From JAOUJD01 sp963841815 (GTDB taxonomy: Bacteria > Pseudomonadota > Gammaproteobacteria > Burkholderiales > Burkholderiaceae_F), in NCBI GenBank assembly GCA_963841815.1, contig CAWJEE010000010.1, positions 1-64,000 on the forward strand: a stretch of 64,000 nucleotides of DNA, written 5' to 3'. Made by a program: the position numbers and the translations under genes. Shown piece after piece: positions 41,124-50,324 of the stretch (the first letter of the stretch is position 1; the number at the start of each line of letters is the position of its first letter). The notes beneath the pieces are model-generated. The model ran no database searches. It worked only from the letters and a program-made list of their open reading frames with translations, and had not been told where the DNA came from.

Positions 41124-42073
41124 ACACCCAGCACTACCCGATCGAGATCCAGCCGCCCGACATCGCGCCGTACCGGGACGGCAACAGCCGGCGTCGACTA
41201 CGTGCACGTCCTCGACTCCGGCCGACCCGGCCCGACGGCGATGGTGCAGGCGCTGACCCACGGCAACGAGATCTGCGGCGCGATCGCGCTCGACTTCCTG
41301 TTCCGCACCGGGCTGCGTCCGGACGCCGGCCGGCTGATCCTCGCTTTCGCCAACGTCGAGGCGTTCCGGCGTTTCGACTTCGACGATCCGGATGCCTCGC
41401 GCTGCGTCGACGAGGACTACAACCGCGTGTGGGCCGACGAGGTGCTGTTCGGGCCGCGCGACTCGGTCGAGCTGCGTCGCGCGCGCCAGCTCCAGCCCTT
41501 CGTCGACCAGGCCGACTTCCTGCTCGACATCCACTCGATGCACGATCCCTGCCGGCCGATCGGCGTGTGCGGGATGATCGACAAGCACCTCGAACTCGCG
41601 CGCCGCATCGGCATGCCGGCGGACCTGCTGATCGACACCGGGCATCCGGCCGGTCTCCGCATGCGCGACCGCGGCGGGTTCAACGACCCGGCGAGCCCGC
41701 GCCATGCCCTGCTGGTCGAGTGCGGCCAGCACTGGGAGCGATCGGCGGCCGAGGTCGCGGTCGACACCACGCTGCGCTTCCTGGCCGCTACGGCGTCGTC
41801 CGGTTCGACCACGTGCAGGCGCACCTCAAGGTGCCGCTTCCGGCACGGCAGCGGATCGTGCGGGTCACCGAACCGGTGGTCGTGCAGTCGATGGACTTCC
41901 AGTTCCTGGTCCCGGTCGTCGGGCTCAGCGTGGTCCCGAACGCAGGGACACCGATCGCGCGCGACGGCGACCGCACCTGGACGGCGCCGTACGACGACAC
42001 GGTGCTCGTGATGCCGTCGCTGCGTCACCTGAAGCCCGGCAACACGCAGGTGCGGCTGGGCCGCTACGATTGA
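41120..42073 (+). CDS. Succinylglutamate desuccinylase/aspartoacylase family deacylase, frameshifted as read
   Basis: A zinc carboxypeptidase-like deacylase. The zinc motif HGNE is in ALTHGNEICGAIAL, and the second His is in FLLDIHSMHDP. The segment LVECGQHWERSA supplies the catalytic glutamate. One extra base at about 41192 and an indel near 41788 break the frame; corrected length is about 317 residues. Members remove acyl groups from N-acyl glutamate or aspartate. It is the last gene of the operon, joined to the amidohydrolase by ATGA. Confidence 0.85.
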   Translation: MNTQHYPIEIQPPDIAPYRDGNSRRRLRARPRLRPTRPDGDGAGADPRQRDLRRDRARLPVPHRAASGRRPADPRFRQRRGVPAFRLRRSGCLALRRRGLQPRVGRRGAVRAARLGRAASRAPAPALRRPGRLPARHPLDARSLPADRRVRDDRQAPRTRAPHRHAGGPADRHRASGRSPHARPRRVQRPGEPAPCPAGRVRPALGAIGGRGRGRHHAALPGRYGVVRFDHVQAHLKVPLPARQRIVRVTEPVVVQSMDFQFLVPVVGLSVVPNAGTPIARDGDRTWTAPYDDTVLVMPSLRHLKPGNTQVRLGRYD

Positions 42074-42099
42074 CCGGACGAGACACCGGAGTCATTGCG

Positions 42100-43063
42100 A
42101 TGAAGCTCGCCCACGCCCTGCTCGCCATCACGTTCGGTTTGATCGCCACCGCCGTGGCCGGCGCTGAACCGCCGCCGATGAAGCTGCAGCCGAAGAAGGC
42201 CTCGGAGCGCGTGTACTACTTCGAGGGCGAGCCCGCGATGGCCTCGTCGGCCAACCGTGCCTTCAACTCCAACGCGGCCTTCGTCGTCACGAACGACGGC
42301 GTCGTCGTGTTCGATGCCCTCGGCACGCCGACGCTCGGCGCGGCGATGAAGAGCGGCGATCGCGAACGTCACGACGCAGCCGATCCGGCTCGTCATCGTC
42401 AGCCACTTCCACGCGGATCACTTCTACGGACTGCAGGCGCTCGCCGGTCCGGACGTCGAGGTCTGGGCGCACGCCAAGGGCCGCGAGGTGCTCGGCTCCC
42501 CGTCCACCCAGGAACGGCTCGAACAGCGGCGACGCGATCTCTGGCCGGACGTCGACCAGGACACGCGGCTGATCGGCGCCACGCGCTGGCTCGACTTCGG
42601 GCCGTCCGGGGAGATGGCGTTCGAGCGCGGCGGCGTCCGCTTCCGGTTGATCGACGTCTCCGGCGCGCACGCGCCGGAAGACGTGATGCTGTGGGTCGAG
42701 AACGACCGTGTGCTGATCGCCGGCGATCTCTACTTCAGCGGCCGCATTCCCTTCGTCGGCAACGCCGACAGCAAGGTGTGGCTGGTGGCGATGGACCGCA
42801 TCGGCCCGCTGAAGCCGGCGATGGTCATCCCGGGTCACGGGCGTGCGTCGAGCAATCCGCAGCCGGACATCGACCTGACGCGCGAGTACCTGCGCTTCCT
42901 GCGCGAGCAGATGGGCAAGGCGGTGCAGGAGCTCACGCCGTTCGACGAGGCCTACGCCGCGGTCGACTGGTCGCGCTTCGCCAAGGTTCCGGCGTTCGAG
43001 GCCGCCAACCGGATCAACGCGTACGGCACCTATCTCAGGATGGAGCAGGAGGCCCTGAAGTAG
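42100..43063 (+). CDS. Exported MBL-fold metallohydrolase, frameshifted as read
   Basis: A metallo-beta-lactamase fold protein with a signal peptide (about 21 residues, ending AVAGA). The metal motif is SHFHADH, with further ligands in LIAGDLYF (Asp) and VIPGHGRASSN (His). One extra G near 42358 splits the protein after LGTPTLGAAMKS; corrected length is about 320 residues. It resembles SoxH-like and quinoprotein-associated hydrolases; the substrate is unknown. GGAG precedes the ATG at 42100, 26 bases after the deacylase stop. Confidence 0.83.
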
Positions 43064-43089
43064 CGCGACCGCTGCAGCAAGGAGGCATC

Positions 43090-43725
43090 GTGAACCATCC
43101 CATCGTCCTGGCAGCCCGGCTCGCTCTGCTCGGCGGCGCGGCGCTGCTGCTGTCGGCGTGCGCGAGCACGCAGTTCAACGCGCAGTGGCTGAATCCCGAG
43201 GCGGGCAGCCGCCTGCCGGTGAGGAACGTCCTCGTGATCGGCATCAGCCGCGACACGACCGCGCGCCGCGTCTACGAGGACACGATGGTCGCGCAGCTCG
43301 CCGCGCGCGGCGTCAAGGCGCAGCCTTCGTACCGCAGCCTTCCGGACGACGGTCCGGCCGCGCAGCCGGCCATCGAACGCGCGGTCCGCGAGGCCGGCGC
43401 GGATGCGGTCCTGATCTCGCGCACGATCAGCGTCATCAACGAGATCCGCGTCAGCCCCGGCATGGTGATGGGTCCGCCGTACGGGTTCGGGTGGGGCGGC
43501 TTCTACGGCTTCTACCACGGCATGTGGGCGTCGGCCTATGCGATCCCGCCGAGCGTCTACACGGTGCAGAACGTCGTCGTCGACACCCGATTGTTCGACG
43601 CGAAGGACTTCATGGTGCTGTGGTCCGGTTCGTCGACCACGACGCCCACCACCAGCATGCAGACGACGATCGCGGACTTCGCGACGTCGCTCGTGACCGC
43701 GCTGGCGAACGCGAAAGCGATCTGA
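43090..43725 (+). CDS. DUF4136-like lipoprotein
   Basis: A 211-residue lipoprotein. The signal sequence ends in the lipobox LLSAC (Cys about 24). The mature protein starts ASTQFNAQWLNPEAG and holds SDxxR-like segments and a Gly/Phe/Tyr-rich loop (GPPYGFGWGGFYGFYHG). That fits DUF4136-like or similar small envelope lipoproteins of unknown function. The GTG at 43090 is preceded by AAGGAGG. It probably follows the MBL gene on one transcript. Confidence 0.75.
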   Translation: MNHPIVLAARLALLGGAALLLSACASTQFNAQWLNPEAGSRLPVRNVLVIGISRDTTARRVYEDTMVAQLAARGVKAQPSYRSLPDDGPAAQPAIERAVREAGADAVLISRTISVINEIRVSPGMVMGPPYGFGWGGFYGFYHGMWASAYAIPPSVYTVQNVVVDTRLFDAKDFMVLWSGSSTTTPTTSMQTTIADFATSLVTALANAKAI

Positions 43726-43751
43726 CGGGACAAGCCGCAACGGCCCCTTCC

Positions 43752-43828
43752 CGCGGAGTCGGTGAGACGGCGGGCGAATTCCCATTCTCGCGAAAGGGCG
43801 TAATTGCCCGCGGCAGGCCGACTCCGCG
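43752..43828 (+). other. Large imperfect hairpin upstream of hemA
   Basis: CGCGGAGTCGG (43752-43762) and CCGACTCCGCG (43818-43828) pair perfectly over 11 bp. Inside, GGCGGGCGAATT faces AATTGCCCGC with a small bulge, and an inner CCC...GGG closes a small loop. The whole lies between the lipoprotein gene and the hemA promoter. It could be a terminator without a T-tract, a structured RNA or a repeat. I saw no second copy in the window. Confidence 0.5.
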
Positions 43829-43906
43829 ATGCCGTAGACCTCCGCACCTTGATCCAGCGCAGGCCGGGCCGTCGACGCGACTTTCCGGTCGGGGAAGCGC
43901 GAACCC

Positions 43907-43912
43907 TATAAT
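43907..43912 (+). promoter_or_regulatory. hemA promoter -10 box
   Basis: A perfect TATAAT 61 bases before the hemA ATG. No strong -35 is visible at 16-18 bases upstream (TCCGGT at 17), so an activator or an extended element may be needed. Confidence 0.5.
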
Positions 43913-43972
43913 TTGCTGCCCGAACGGAAGTTCCCGATGTCCAGCCGGCCCGACCTCCCCGGCGCCCCTTCA

Positions 43973-45256
43973 ATGCAGCTACTGACGCTGGGACTGAACC
44001 ACACGACCGCGCCGCTTGCCGTGCGCGAACGGGTGGCGTTCGTCCCCGACGAAGTGGGCTCGACGATCGGACGCCTGCGCGAGATGCTGGCGGAGCCCGC
44101 CGGCGGCCGGATCACCGAGGCGGCGATCGTCTCGACCTGCAACCGGACCGAGCTCTACTGCGCGGTGCACGAGCCGGAACGCGCCCAGCAGGCGCTGACG
44201 CAGTTCATCGCGGCGGAGAAGCAGCTCGACGTCAACGAGCTGCAGAAGCACTCGTATGTGCTGCCGAACGACACCGCCGTCCGGCACGCCTTCCGGGTGG
44301 CCAGCGGCCTCGATTCGATGGTGCTCGGCGAGCCGCAGATCCTCGGCCAGATGAAGCAGGCGGAGAAGCTCGCCCGCAACGCCGGCGGCCTGGGCCTGCT
44401 GCTGAACCATCTGTTCCAGCGCACCTTCGCGGTGGCGAAGGAAGTGCGCACGACGACCGAGATCGGCACGCAGTCGGTCTCGATGGCCGCGGCCGCCGTG
44501 CGCGTCGCGCAGCGTATCTTTGGCGACCTGTCGCAGGAAAACGTGCTGTTCGTCGGCGCCGGCGAAATGATCGAGCTGTGCGCCACGCACTTCGCCGCGC
44601 AGCATCCCAAGTCCATCACCGTGGCCAACCGGACGCTGGAGCGCGCCGAAGCGCTCGCGCACAAGCTGCACGCGCACCCGATGAAGCTCGGCGACCTGCC
44701 CGAAGCGCTGTCGCGCTTCGACATCATCGTGTCGTCGACCGCCAGTTCGCTGCCGATCATCGGCCTCGGCATGGTGGAGCGCGCGATCAAGAACCGCCGC
44801 CGCAAGCCGATGTTCATCGTCGACCTCGCCGTCCCGCGCGACGTCGAGCCCGAAGTCGCCCGCCTCGACGACGTCTACGTGCACACGGTCGACGATCTCG
44901 GCCGCATCGTCCAGAGCGGCAGCGAGGCGCGCCAGGCCGCCGTCGCGCAGGCCGAGGCGATCATCGAGAGCGGGGTCCGGGACTTCGAGGAGTGGATCAA
45001 GGCGCGCCGCTCGGTCCCGATCATCCAGGACCTGCGCACGCGCGCCGACACGCTGCGCCGCCGCGAACTCGAGCGCGCGCTGAAGCAGCTTGCCAAGGGC
45101 GACTCGCCCGAGGCGGTCATCGAGCACCTGTCACAGGCCCTGACCAACAAGTTCCTGCACGACCCGATGAGCGCGCTGCGCGAGGCCACCGAGGAAAGCG
45201 AACGGGCCCGCCTGCAGTCGCTGCTCGCCCGGTTCTACTCCAGCTCCGATCATTAG
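43973..45256 (+). CDS. hemA: Glutamyl-tRNA reductase
   Basis: A 427-residue enzyme that reduces glutamyl-tRNA to glutamate-1-semialdehyde, the first committed step of C5 haem synthesis. The catalytic cysteine is C56 in STCNRTELY. The NADPH domain contains VLFVGAGEMIEL, and the C-terminal dimerisation helix begins near 330. The reading frame is open upstream to 43913, but the ATG at 43973 begins the conserved LLTLGLNHTTAPLAVRER. It is intact and leads hemA-prfA-prmC. Confidence 0.96.
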   Translation: MQLLTLGLNHTTAPLAVRERVAFVPDEVGSTIGRLREMLAEPAGGRITEAAIVSTCNRTELYCAVHEPERAQQALTQFIAAEKQLDVNELQKHSYVLPNDTAVRHAFRVASGLDSMVLGEPQILGQMKQAEKLARNAGGLGLLLNHLFQRTFAVAKEVRTTTEIGTQSVSMAAAAVRVAQRIFGDLSQENVLFVGAGEMIELCATHFAAQHPKSITVANRTLERAEALAHKLHAHPMKLGDLPEALSRFDIIVSSTASSLPIIGLGMVERAIKNRRRKPMFIVDLAVPRDVEPEVARLDDVYVHTVDDLGRIVQSGSEARQAAVAQAEAIIESGVRDFEEWIKARRSVPIIQDLRTRADTLRRRELERALKQLAKGDSPEAVIEHLSQALTNKFLHDPMSALREATEESERARLQSLLARFYSSSDH

Positions 45257-45375
45257 CTGCCGCCCGTGCCCGGGCCGCCCAGGCCTGGCCGCGCGGGCCG
45301 CTGTCCGCTCGCACCGCGAGCGCCTGCCGGGCGCCCGCGCCCGCCGCCCCTCCCGATCCGAAGAGAAACGATTCG

Positions 45376-46458
45376 ATGAAACCGTCCATGCACAGCAAGC
45401 TCGAGCAGCTCGCCCGCCGGCTCGAGGAGATCGACCGCGGACTCGCGAGCGAGGAAGCCGCGCGCGACATGAACCGCTTCCGCGCGATGGGGCGCGAACG
45501 GTCCGAGATCGAGCCCGTGGTGACGCGCTTCCACGAGTACAACCGCGCCTGCGCCGAGCTCGCGGGCGCGCAGGAAATGCTGTCCGACCCGGACATGAAG
45601 GCGCTCGCGGAGGAGGAGATCCACGCCGCCGGCGGTCGCATCGAGACGCTGGAAGCCGACCTGCAGCGGCTCCTGCTGCCGAAGGATCCGAACGACGACC
45701 GCAACATCTTCCTCGAGATCCGCGCCGGCACGGGCGGCGACGAGTCGGCGATCTTCGCGGGCGACCTGCTGCGCATGTACATGCGCTACGCCGAGCGGCA
45801 TCGCTGGGCCACGGAGATGATCTCCGAGAGCACTTCCGACATGGGCGGCTACCGGGAAGTCATCGTGCGCATCGTCGGCGCCGGCGCGTACTCGAAGCTG
45901 AAGTTCGAGTCGGGCGGCCATCGCGTGCAGCGGGTCCCGGAAACCGAGGCGCAGGGCCGCATCCACACGTCAGCGTGCACCGTGGCCGTGCTGCCGGAGG
46001 CCGACGAGATCGACGACGTGAAGATCGACCCGACCGAGATCCGCGTCGACGTCTATCGCGCCTCCGGCGCGGGCGGACAGCACGTCAACAAGACCGAGAG
46101 CGCGGTGCGCATCACGCACCTGGCCACGGGCATCGTGGTCGAGTGCCAGGACGACCGCTCGCAGCACAAGAACCGCGACCGCGCGCTGAAGATCCTCGCC
46201 GCGCGCATCAAGGACCAGCAGACGCGCGAGCAGCAGGCGAAGGAAGCATCGACGCGCAAGAGCCTGATCGGCTCGGGCGACCGCTCCGAGCGCATCCGCA
46301 CCTACAACTTCCCGCAGGGCCGCGTCACCGACCACCGGATCAACCTGACGCTGTACCGGATCGACGCGATCATGGACGGCGACCTCGACGAGCTGACCGA
46401 GCGCCTCGCGGCCGAACACCAGGCCGAGCTGCTGGCCGCGCTCGGCGACGCGGCGTGA
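45376..46458 (+). CDS. prfA: Peptide chain release factor 1
   Basis: A 360-residue class I release factor that reads UAA and UAG. The ribosomal GGQ motif is at about 233-235 in SGAGGQHVNKTESAVR. The stop-codon-recognition tripeptide is PET in RVPETEAQGRIHTSA, the RF1 (PxT) form. The ATG is 119 bases after hemA and the stop overlaps prmC (TGATG). Confidence 0.96.
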   Translation: MKPSMHSKLEQLARRLEEIDRGLASEEAARDMNRFRAMGRERSEIEPVVTRFHEYNRACAELAGAQEMLSDPDMKALAEEEIHAAGGRIETLEADLQRLLLPKDPNDDRNIFLEIRAGTGGDESAIFAGDLLRMYMRYAERHRWATEMISESTSDMGGYREVIVRIVGAGAYSKLKFESGGHRVQRVPETEAQGRIHTSACTVAVLPEADEIDDVKIDPTEIRVDVYRASGAGGQHVNKTESAVRITHLATGIVVECQDDRSQHKNRDRALKILAARIKDQQTREQQAKEASTRKSLIGSGDRSERIRTYNFPQGRVTDHRINLTLYRIDAIMDGDLDELTERLAAEHQAELLAALGDAA

Positions 46459-47277
46459 TGTCCACAGTCGCCGGACTGATCGCGCAGCAGCGGGCTGCCG
46501 CCGCTCGAGGCCCGCGCCCTGCTCGCGCACCGGCTGGGCGTCGCACGCGAACGGCTGGTGGCCCGTCCGGACACGATCGTCGCCGCGGCGGAAGCAGAGG
46601 CCTTCGTCGCACTGGCGCGCCGGCGAGCCCTGGGCGAACCGTTGGCGTACCTGCTCGGCGAGAAGGAGTTCTACGGACGCGCGTTCGCCGTGACGCCGGA
46701 CGTGCTCGTGCCGCGGCCCGAGACCGAACTTCTGGTGGACCTCGCGCTCGAGCGCATGCGCGCGATCGAGCGGCCGCGCGTGCTCGATCTCGGCACCGGG
46801 TCGGGCTGCATCGCGGTCACGCTCGCGCTCGAGTGCCCGGCGGCGCAGGTGACCGCCACGGACGCGTGTGCGGGCGCGCTCGCCATCGCGCGCCGCAACG
46901 CCGAGCGCCTCGGCGCCGCGGTCGCGTTCCACTCCGGCGACTGGTACGACGCGCTGGCGGTCGACGCGACGTTCGACCTGATCGTCTCGAACCCGCCGTA
47001 CGTGGCCGCCGGCGACCCGCACCTGGACGACCTGCGCTTCGAGCCGAAGCGCGCGCTGACCGATGGGCGGGACGGCCTTGCGTGCCTGCGGGCGATCGCC
47101 GCCGGCGGCGGCGGGCGGCTGGCGCCGGGCGGATGGCTGCTGGTGGAACACGGGTACGACCAGGCCGCGGCCGTGGCTGCGCTGTTTACCCGTAACGGCC
47201 TGGGCGCGGAGGCGCGCGCGGACGGCGCCGGGCACCTGCGCGTGACCCTCGGGCAGGTCAGGCAAGCCCCGGTTTGA
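46458..47277 (+). CDS. prmC: Release factor glutamine methyltransferase, frameshifted as read
   Basis: A SAM-dependent enzyme that N5-methylates the glutamine of the GGQ motif of release factors, fitting its place next to prfA. SAM motif I is LDLGTGSGCIAV and the substrate motif is SNPPYV. The N-terminal helical domain is split by one extra G at about 46494 after STVAGLIAQQR; correction gives about 272 residues. It is the last frameshifted gene towards the right of the window. Confidence 0.92.
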
Positions 47278-47333
47278 CGCGTGCGGCGCGCTCGCTACAC
47301 TCGCTCGACCCCCTCCCTTGCAAGAGTGCTGTC

Positions 47334-47654
47334 ATGGACGCCAAGGAATTCATCCACAAGACCGTCACCGACAATCCCGTCGTGCTCTTCATGAAAGGCA
47401 CGGCACAGTTCCCGCAGTGCGGTTTCTCGGGCCGCGCGATCCAGTTGCTGAAGCAGGCCGGCGCGAAGACCCTCGTCACGGTCAACGTGCTCGAGGACGA
47501 CGACGTCCGCCAGGGCATCAAGGACTACGCCAACTGGCCCACCATCCCGCAGCTCTACGTCAACGGCCAGTTCGTCGGCGGCTCGGACATCATGACCGAG
47601 ATGTTCGAGTCGGGCGAACTGCAGACGCTGGTCAGGGAAGCCGAGTCCGCGTGA
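47334..47654 (+). CDS. grxD: Monothiol glutaredoxin, Grx4/GrxD type
   Basis: A 106-residue CGFS glutaredoxin that binds and transfers [2Fe-2S] clusters. The active site CGFS starts at C29 (QFPQCGFSGRA). The glutathione-binding segments TIPQLYVNGQFVGG and GSDIM are intact. It starts 57 bases after prmC and is eight bases from ubiX. Confidence 0.96.
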   Translation: MDAKEFIHKTVTDNPVVLFMKGTAQFPQCGFSGRAIQLLKQAGAKTLVTVNVLEDDDVRQGIKDYANWPTIPQLYVNGQFVGGSDIMTEMFESGELQTLVREAESA

Positions 47655-47661
47655 CGAACCG

Positions 47662-48243
47662 ATGCGCCGCCTGATCGTCGCGATCACCGGCGCAACCGGC
47701 GCCATCTACGGTGTGCAGTTGCTGCGGCGGCTGCGCGAGCTGCCGGACATCGAGACCCACCTGCTGCTCTCGTCGGCGGGCGTGCTCAACGTCCACCAGG
47801 AACTGGACATGAAGCGCGGCGACGTCGAGGCGCTGGCCCACGTGGTCCACAACGTCAACGACATCGGCGCGTCGGTGGCCAGCGGATCGTTCGCGACGGC
47901 CGGCATGGTGGTCGCGCCGTGCTCGATGAAGACGCTCGGCGCGATCGCGAATGGCCTGGCGGACAACCTGATCGCGCGCGCCGCCGACGTCTGCCTGAAG
48001 GAACGCCGGCGCGTGGTGCTGCTGGCGCGCGAGACGCCGCTGAACCTCGCCCACATCCGCAACATGGAAGCGGTCACGCTGATGGGCGGCGTCATCTTCC
48101 CGCCGGTCCCGGCGTTCTACCAGCGGCCCCGGTCGCTGGAGGAGATGGTCGACCACACGCTCGCGCGCGTGCTCGACCTGTTCGACATAGAACACGACCT
48201 CGCGCCGCGGTGGAGCGGACAGGTCGGCGGCCAGCGCACCTGA
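47662..48243 (+). CDS. ubiX: Flavin prenyltransferase UbiX
   Basis: A 193-residue flavoprotein that makes the prenylated FMN cofactor of UbiD decarboxylases in ubiquinone synthesis. The FMN-binding start is VAITGATGAIYG, and APCSMKTLGAIANG and LARETPLNLAHIRNM are conserved family segments. It follows grxD directly and is convergent with mscL across a 109-base gap in which I see nothing else. Confidence 0.95.
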   Translation: MRRLIVAITGATGAIYGVQLLRRLRELPDIETHLLLSSAGVLNVHQELDMKRGDVEALAHVVHNVNDIGASVASGSFATAGMVVAPCSMKTLGAIANGLADNLIARAADVCLKERRRVVLLARETPLNLAHIRNMEAVTLMGGVIFPPVPAFYQRPRSLEEMVDHTLARVLDLFDIEHDLAPRWSGQVGGQRT

Positions 48244-48352
48244 CTGCCCGGGACCAGCGCAAGCCGACGCGCACGGAATCGGCCCCGGCCGAATCGGCGG
48301 CGCCGGACCAATCGACAGATCAGCGAGCCGGCGGTCGAAGACTCACCACGCG

Positions 48353-48781
48353 TCACTTGGCGAGCGAGTCGCGGATCTGACGCAACAGCAGGACATCTTC
48401 GGGAGTCGCAGGGGCCGGCGGAGGCGGCGCCTCTTTCTTCAGGCGATTGATCTGCTTGACCATCAGGAAAATGATGAACGCGAGGATCACGAAATTGACG
48501 GCGACGGTGATGAAGTTCCCGTACGCAAACAGCGGCACGCCGGCCTTCGTGAGAGCCTCGTACGTCATGGATCCTTTGTAGTCCGCCGGTGGACTGGCCA
48601 GCATGATGTAGTAGCTCGAGAAGTCGAGCCCACCGAAGATCCTTCCGACGATGGGCATGATCAGGTCCCTGACGATCGAGTCGACGATCTTGCCGAACGC
48701 GCCTCCGATGATGACGCCAACCGCCAAATCCATGACATTGCCCTTCAGGGCGAATTCCTTGAACTCAGATGTGAAACTCAT
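48353..48781 (-). CDS. mscL: Large-conductance mechanosensitive channel
   Basis: A 142-residue inner-membrane channel that opens under membrane tension to release solutes during osmotic down-shock. The first helix contains NVMDLAVGVIIGGAFGKIVDS, the hallmark gate segment. The second membrane helix is about residues 78-100, and the tail (LLLRQIRDSLAK) forms the C-terminal helical bundle. Confidence 0.96.
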   Translation of the reverse strand: MSFTSEFKEFALKGNVMDLAVGVIIGGAFGKIVDSIVRDLIMPIVGRIFGGLDFSSYYIMLASPPADYKGSMTYEALTKAGVPLFAYGNFITVAVNFVILAFIIFLMVKQINRLKKEAPPPPAPATPEDVLLLRQIRDSLAK

Positions 48782-48906
48782 GGGTTCCTCCGACTTGCAG
48801 TTGAGAGAGCGTGGAAGACGCGCGATGCAGCACAGGAGACTCTACGCTAGCCGCGAAGACTCGCGACCCTCCTGGTCACTCGGCGACTGAGGTCAGAGCG
48901 GAGAGA

Positions 48907-48982
48907 TGGTGCCGGCAGAGGGACTCGAACCCCCGACCCTCTGATTACAAATCAGATGCTCTACCAACTGAGCTATGCCGGC
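48907..48982 (-). tRNA. tRNA-Thr(TGT)
   Basis: A 76-base cloverleaf from GCCGGCATAGCTCAG to CTGCCGGCACCA with encoded CCA. The anticodon loop TTTGTAA gives anticodon TGT. It stands alone between sspB and mscL. Confidence 0.96.
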
Positions 48983-49029
48983 CTGGCGATCGACCCGCGA
49001 CCGCCATGGGCGCGAGTCCGGACGAAAGG

Positions 49030-49521
49030 TTACTTGACCCGGGTGAGCTTGGGCCGATCGCCCGGGCGCGGCGGAGTGGGCGGCTCGCTGGGGTCGTCGG
49101 TGGGGACGGTCGGCGCCACCAGCTTGTCGACCGGAACCAGCACGACCGGCGCAGGCGCCGGCGCTTCAGACCTCGCCGCCGCGGCAGGAACCCCGGCCGG
49201 GGTCGCGGCGCCCGGCAGGTCGAACGCCATGCCCTGCCCGTTCTCGCGGGCGTAGATCGCGATCACCTTCTCGATCGGGACCGAGACTTCGCGCGCCACG
49301 CCGCCGAAACGCGCCTGGAACTCGATGAACTCGTTGCCCAGGCTCAGCCGGCTGGTGGCGAGCGGCGAGATGTTGAGCACGATCTCGCCGTTCTTCACGA
49401 ACTCGCGCGGAACGTTCACCTTGTCGTCCGCCACTACCGCGATGTACGGCGTGTAGCCCGAGTCCGAGCACCACTCGTGGATGGCGCGGATCAGGTAGGG
49501 CTTGGTCGACACATCGGCCAT
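49030..49521 (-). CDS. sspB: ClpXP adaptor SspB
   Basis: A 163-residue adaptor that delivers ssrA-tagged proteins to ClpXP. The folded domain (about 1-105) contains YLIRAIHEWCSDSGYTPY and NISPLATSRLSLGNEFIEF. A proline- and alanine-rich linker leads to the ClpX-binding tail (GDRPKLTRVK). The start is the ATG at 49521, 20 bases after sspA, with which it forms the usual pair. Confidence 0.95.
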   Translation of the reverse strand: MADVSTKPYLIRAIHEWCSDSGYTPYIAVVADDKVNVPREFVKNGEIVLNISPLATSRLSLGNEFIEFQARFGGVAREVSVPIEKVIAIYARENGQGMAFDLPGAATPAGVPAAAARSEAPAPAPVVLVPVDKLVAPTVPTDDPSEPPTPPRPGDRPKLTRVK

Positions 49522-49541
49522 TGCAGGCAGCCTGTCGCGCC

Positions 49542-50144
49542 TCAGCGGCGCATCACCTTCTCGGACGGGGTCAGGGCCTCGATGTACGCGGGGCGCGAGA
49601 AGATCCGTTCGGCGTACTTCATGATCGGCGCCGCCGTCTTCGGCAGGTCGATGCCGTAGTGGTCGAGGCGCCACAGCAGCGGCGCCAGCGCCACGTCGAG
49701 CATCGAGAAGTCGTCGCCCAGCATGTACTTGTTCTTGAGCATGATCGGCGCCAGCTGGGTCAGCCGGTCGCGGATCGTCGCCCGTCCCTTCTCGATCGCC
49801 TTCTGGTTGTTGCTGTTCTCGAGCACCTGCACGTGGACGAACAACTCACGCTCGAAGTTGAACAGGAACAGCCGCGTCCGCGCGCGCATCACCGGATCGG
49901 CCGGCATCAGCTGCGGGTGCGGGAAGCGCTCGTCGATGTACTCGTTGATGATGTTCGACTCGTACAGGATCAGGTCGCGCTCGACAAGGATCGGCACCTG
50001 CCCGTACGGGTTCATCACGTTGATGTCCTCGGGCTTGTTGAACAGATCGACGTCGCGGATCTCGAAGTCCATTCCCTTCTCGAACAGGACGAAACGGCAG
50101 CGCTGCGAGAACGGGCAGGTGGTTCCGGAGTAGAGCACCATCAT
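49542..50144 (-). CDS. sspA: Stringent starvation protein A
   Basis: A 200-residue glutathione-S-transferase-fold protein that binds RNA polymerase and alters stress transcription in E. coli. The N-terminal thioredoxin-like domain (SGTTCPFSQRCRFVLFEKGM) and the PHP-containing loop (RFPHPQLMPADPV) are typical. The frame continues upstream to 50177, but ATG 50144 with AAGGAAG nearby is preferred (a second ATG follows directly). It lies downstream of petABC. Confidence 0.94.
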   Translation of the reverse strand: MMVLYSGTTCPFSQRCRFVLFEKGMDFEIRDVDLFNKPEDINVMNPYGQVPILVERDLILYESNIINEYIDERFPHPQLMPADPVMRARTRLFLFNFERELFVHVQVLENSNNQKAIEKGRATIRDRLTQLAPIMLKNKYMLGDDFSMLDVALAPLLWRLDHYGIDLPKTAAPIMKYAERIFSRPAYIEALTPSEKVMRR

Positions 50145-50229
50145 CTTTGTCTTCCTTGGAGTCGCCCCAGCGGGCAACCGGTCGGCGGCGCATTCGCGGC
50201 GCAGAAGCGCCGCTCGTTGCCTTTGTAGA

Positions 50230-50264
50230 ACCTGCGGGCGCCGGGCCGCCCCAAGCCCGCAGGT
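50230..50264 (-). other. Hairpin in the petC-sspA gap
   Basis: A perfect 10-bp stem ACCTGCGGGC/GCCCGCAGGT with a 15-base loop. There is no T-tract after it on the minus strand (TCTACAAAGG). It may be a rho-independent-like structure or simply a spacer hairpin upstream of sspA. Confidence 0.4.
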
Positions 50265-50273
50265 CTGACTAAT

Positions 50274-50321
50274 CGCATCGCGTGCACGTGCGACCCGCCA
50301 GGGTCGCGTACACGCGGTGCG
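50274..50321 (+). repeat. Nested-palindrome intergenic repeat, copy 2
   Basis: Outer stem CGCATCGCGTG/CACGCGGTGCG (50274-50284, 50311-50321, one G-T wobble) encloses the inner stem GCGACCC/GGGTCGC (50290-50296, 50301-50307). It shares GCGTGCACGTGCGAC and GTCGCGTACACGC exactly with the reverse complement of the copy at 60508-60554. It begins three bases after the petC stop on that strand. Confidence 0.7.
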
Positions 50322-50324
50322 CCT

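Noticed and set aside
50230..50264. Strong terminator of petABC
   Set aside because: The stem is perfect but lacks a T-tract and is nearer to sspA than to petC, so it is listed only as a hairpin.
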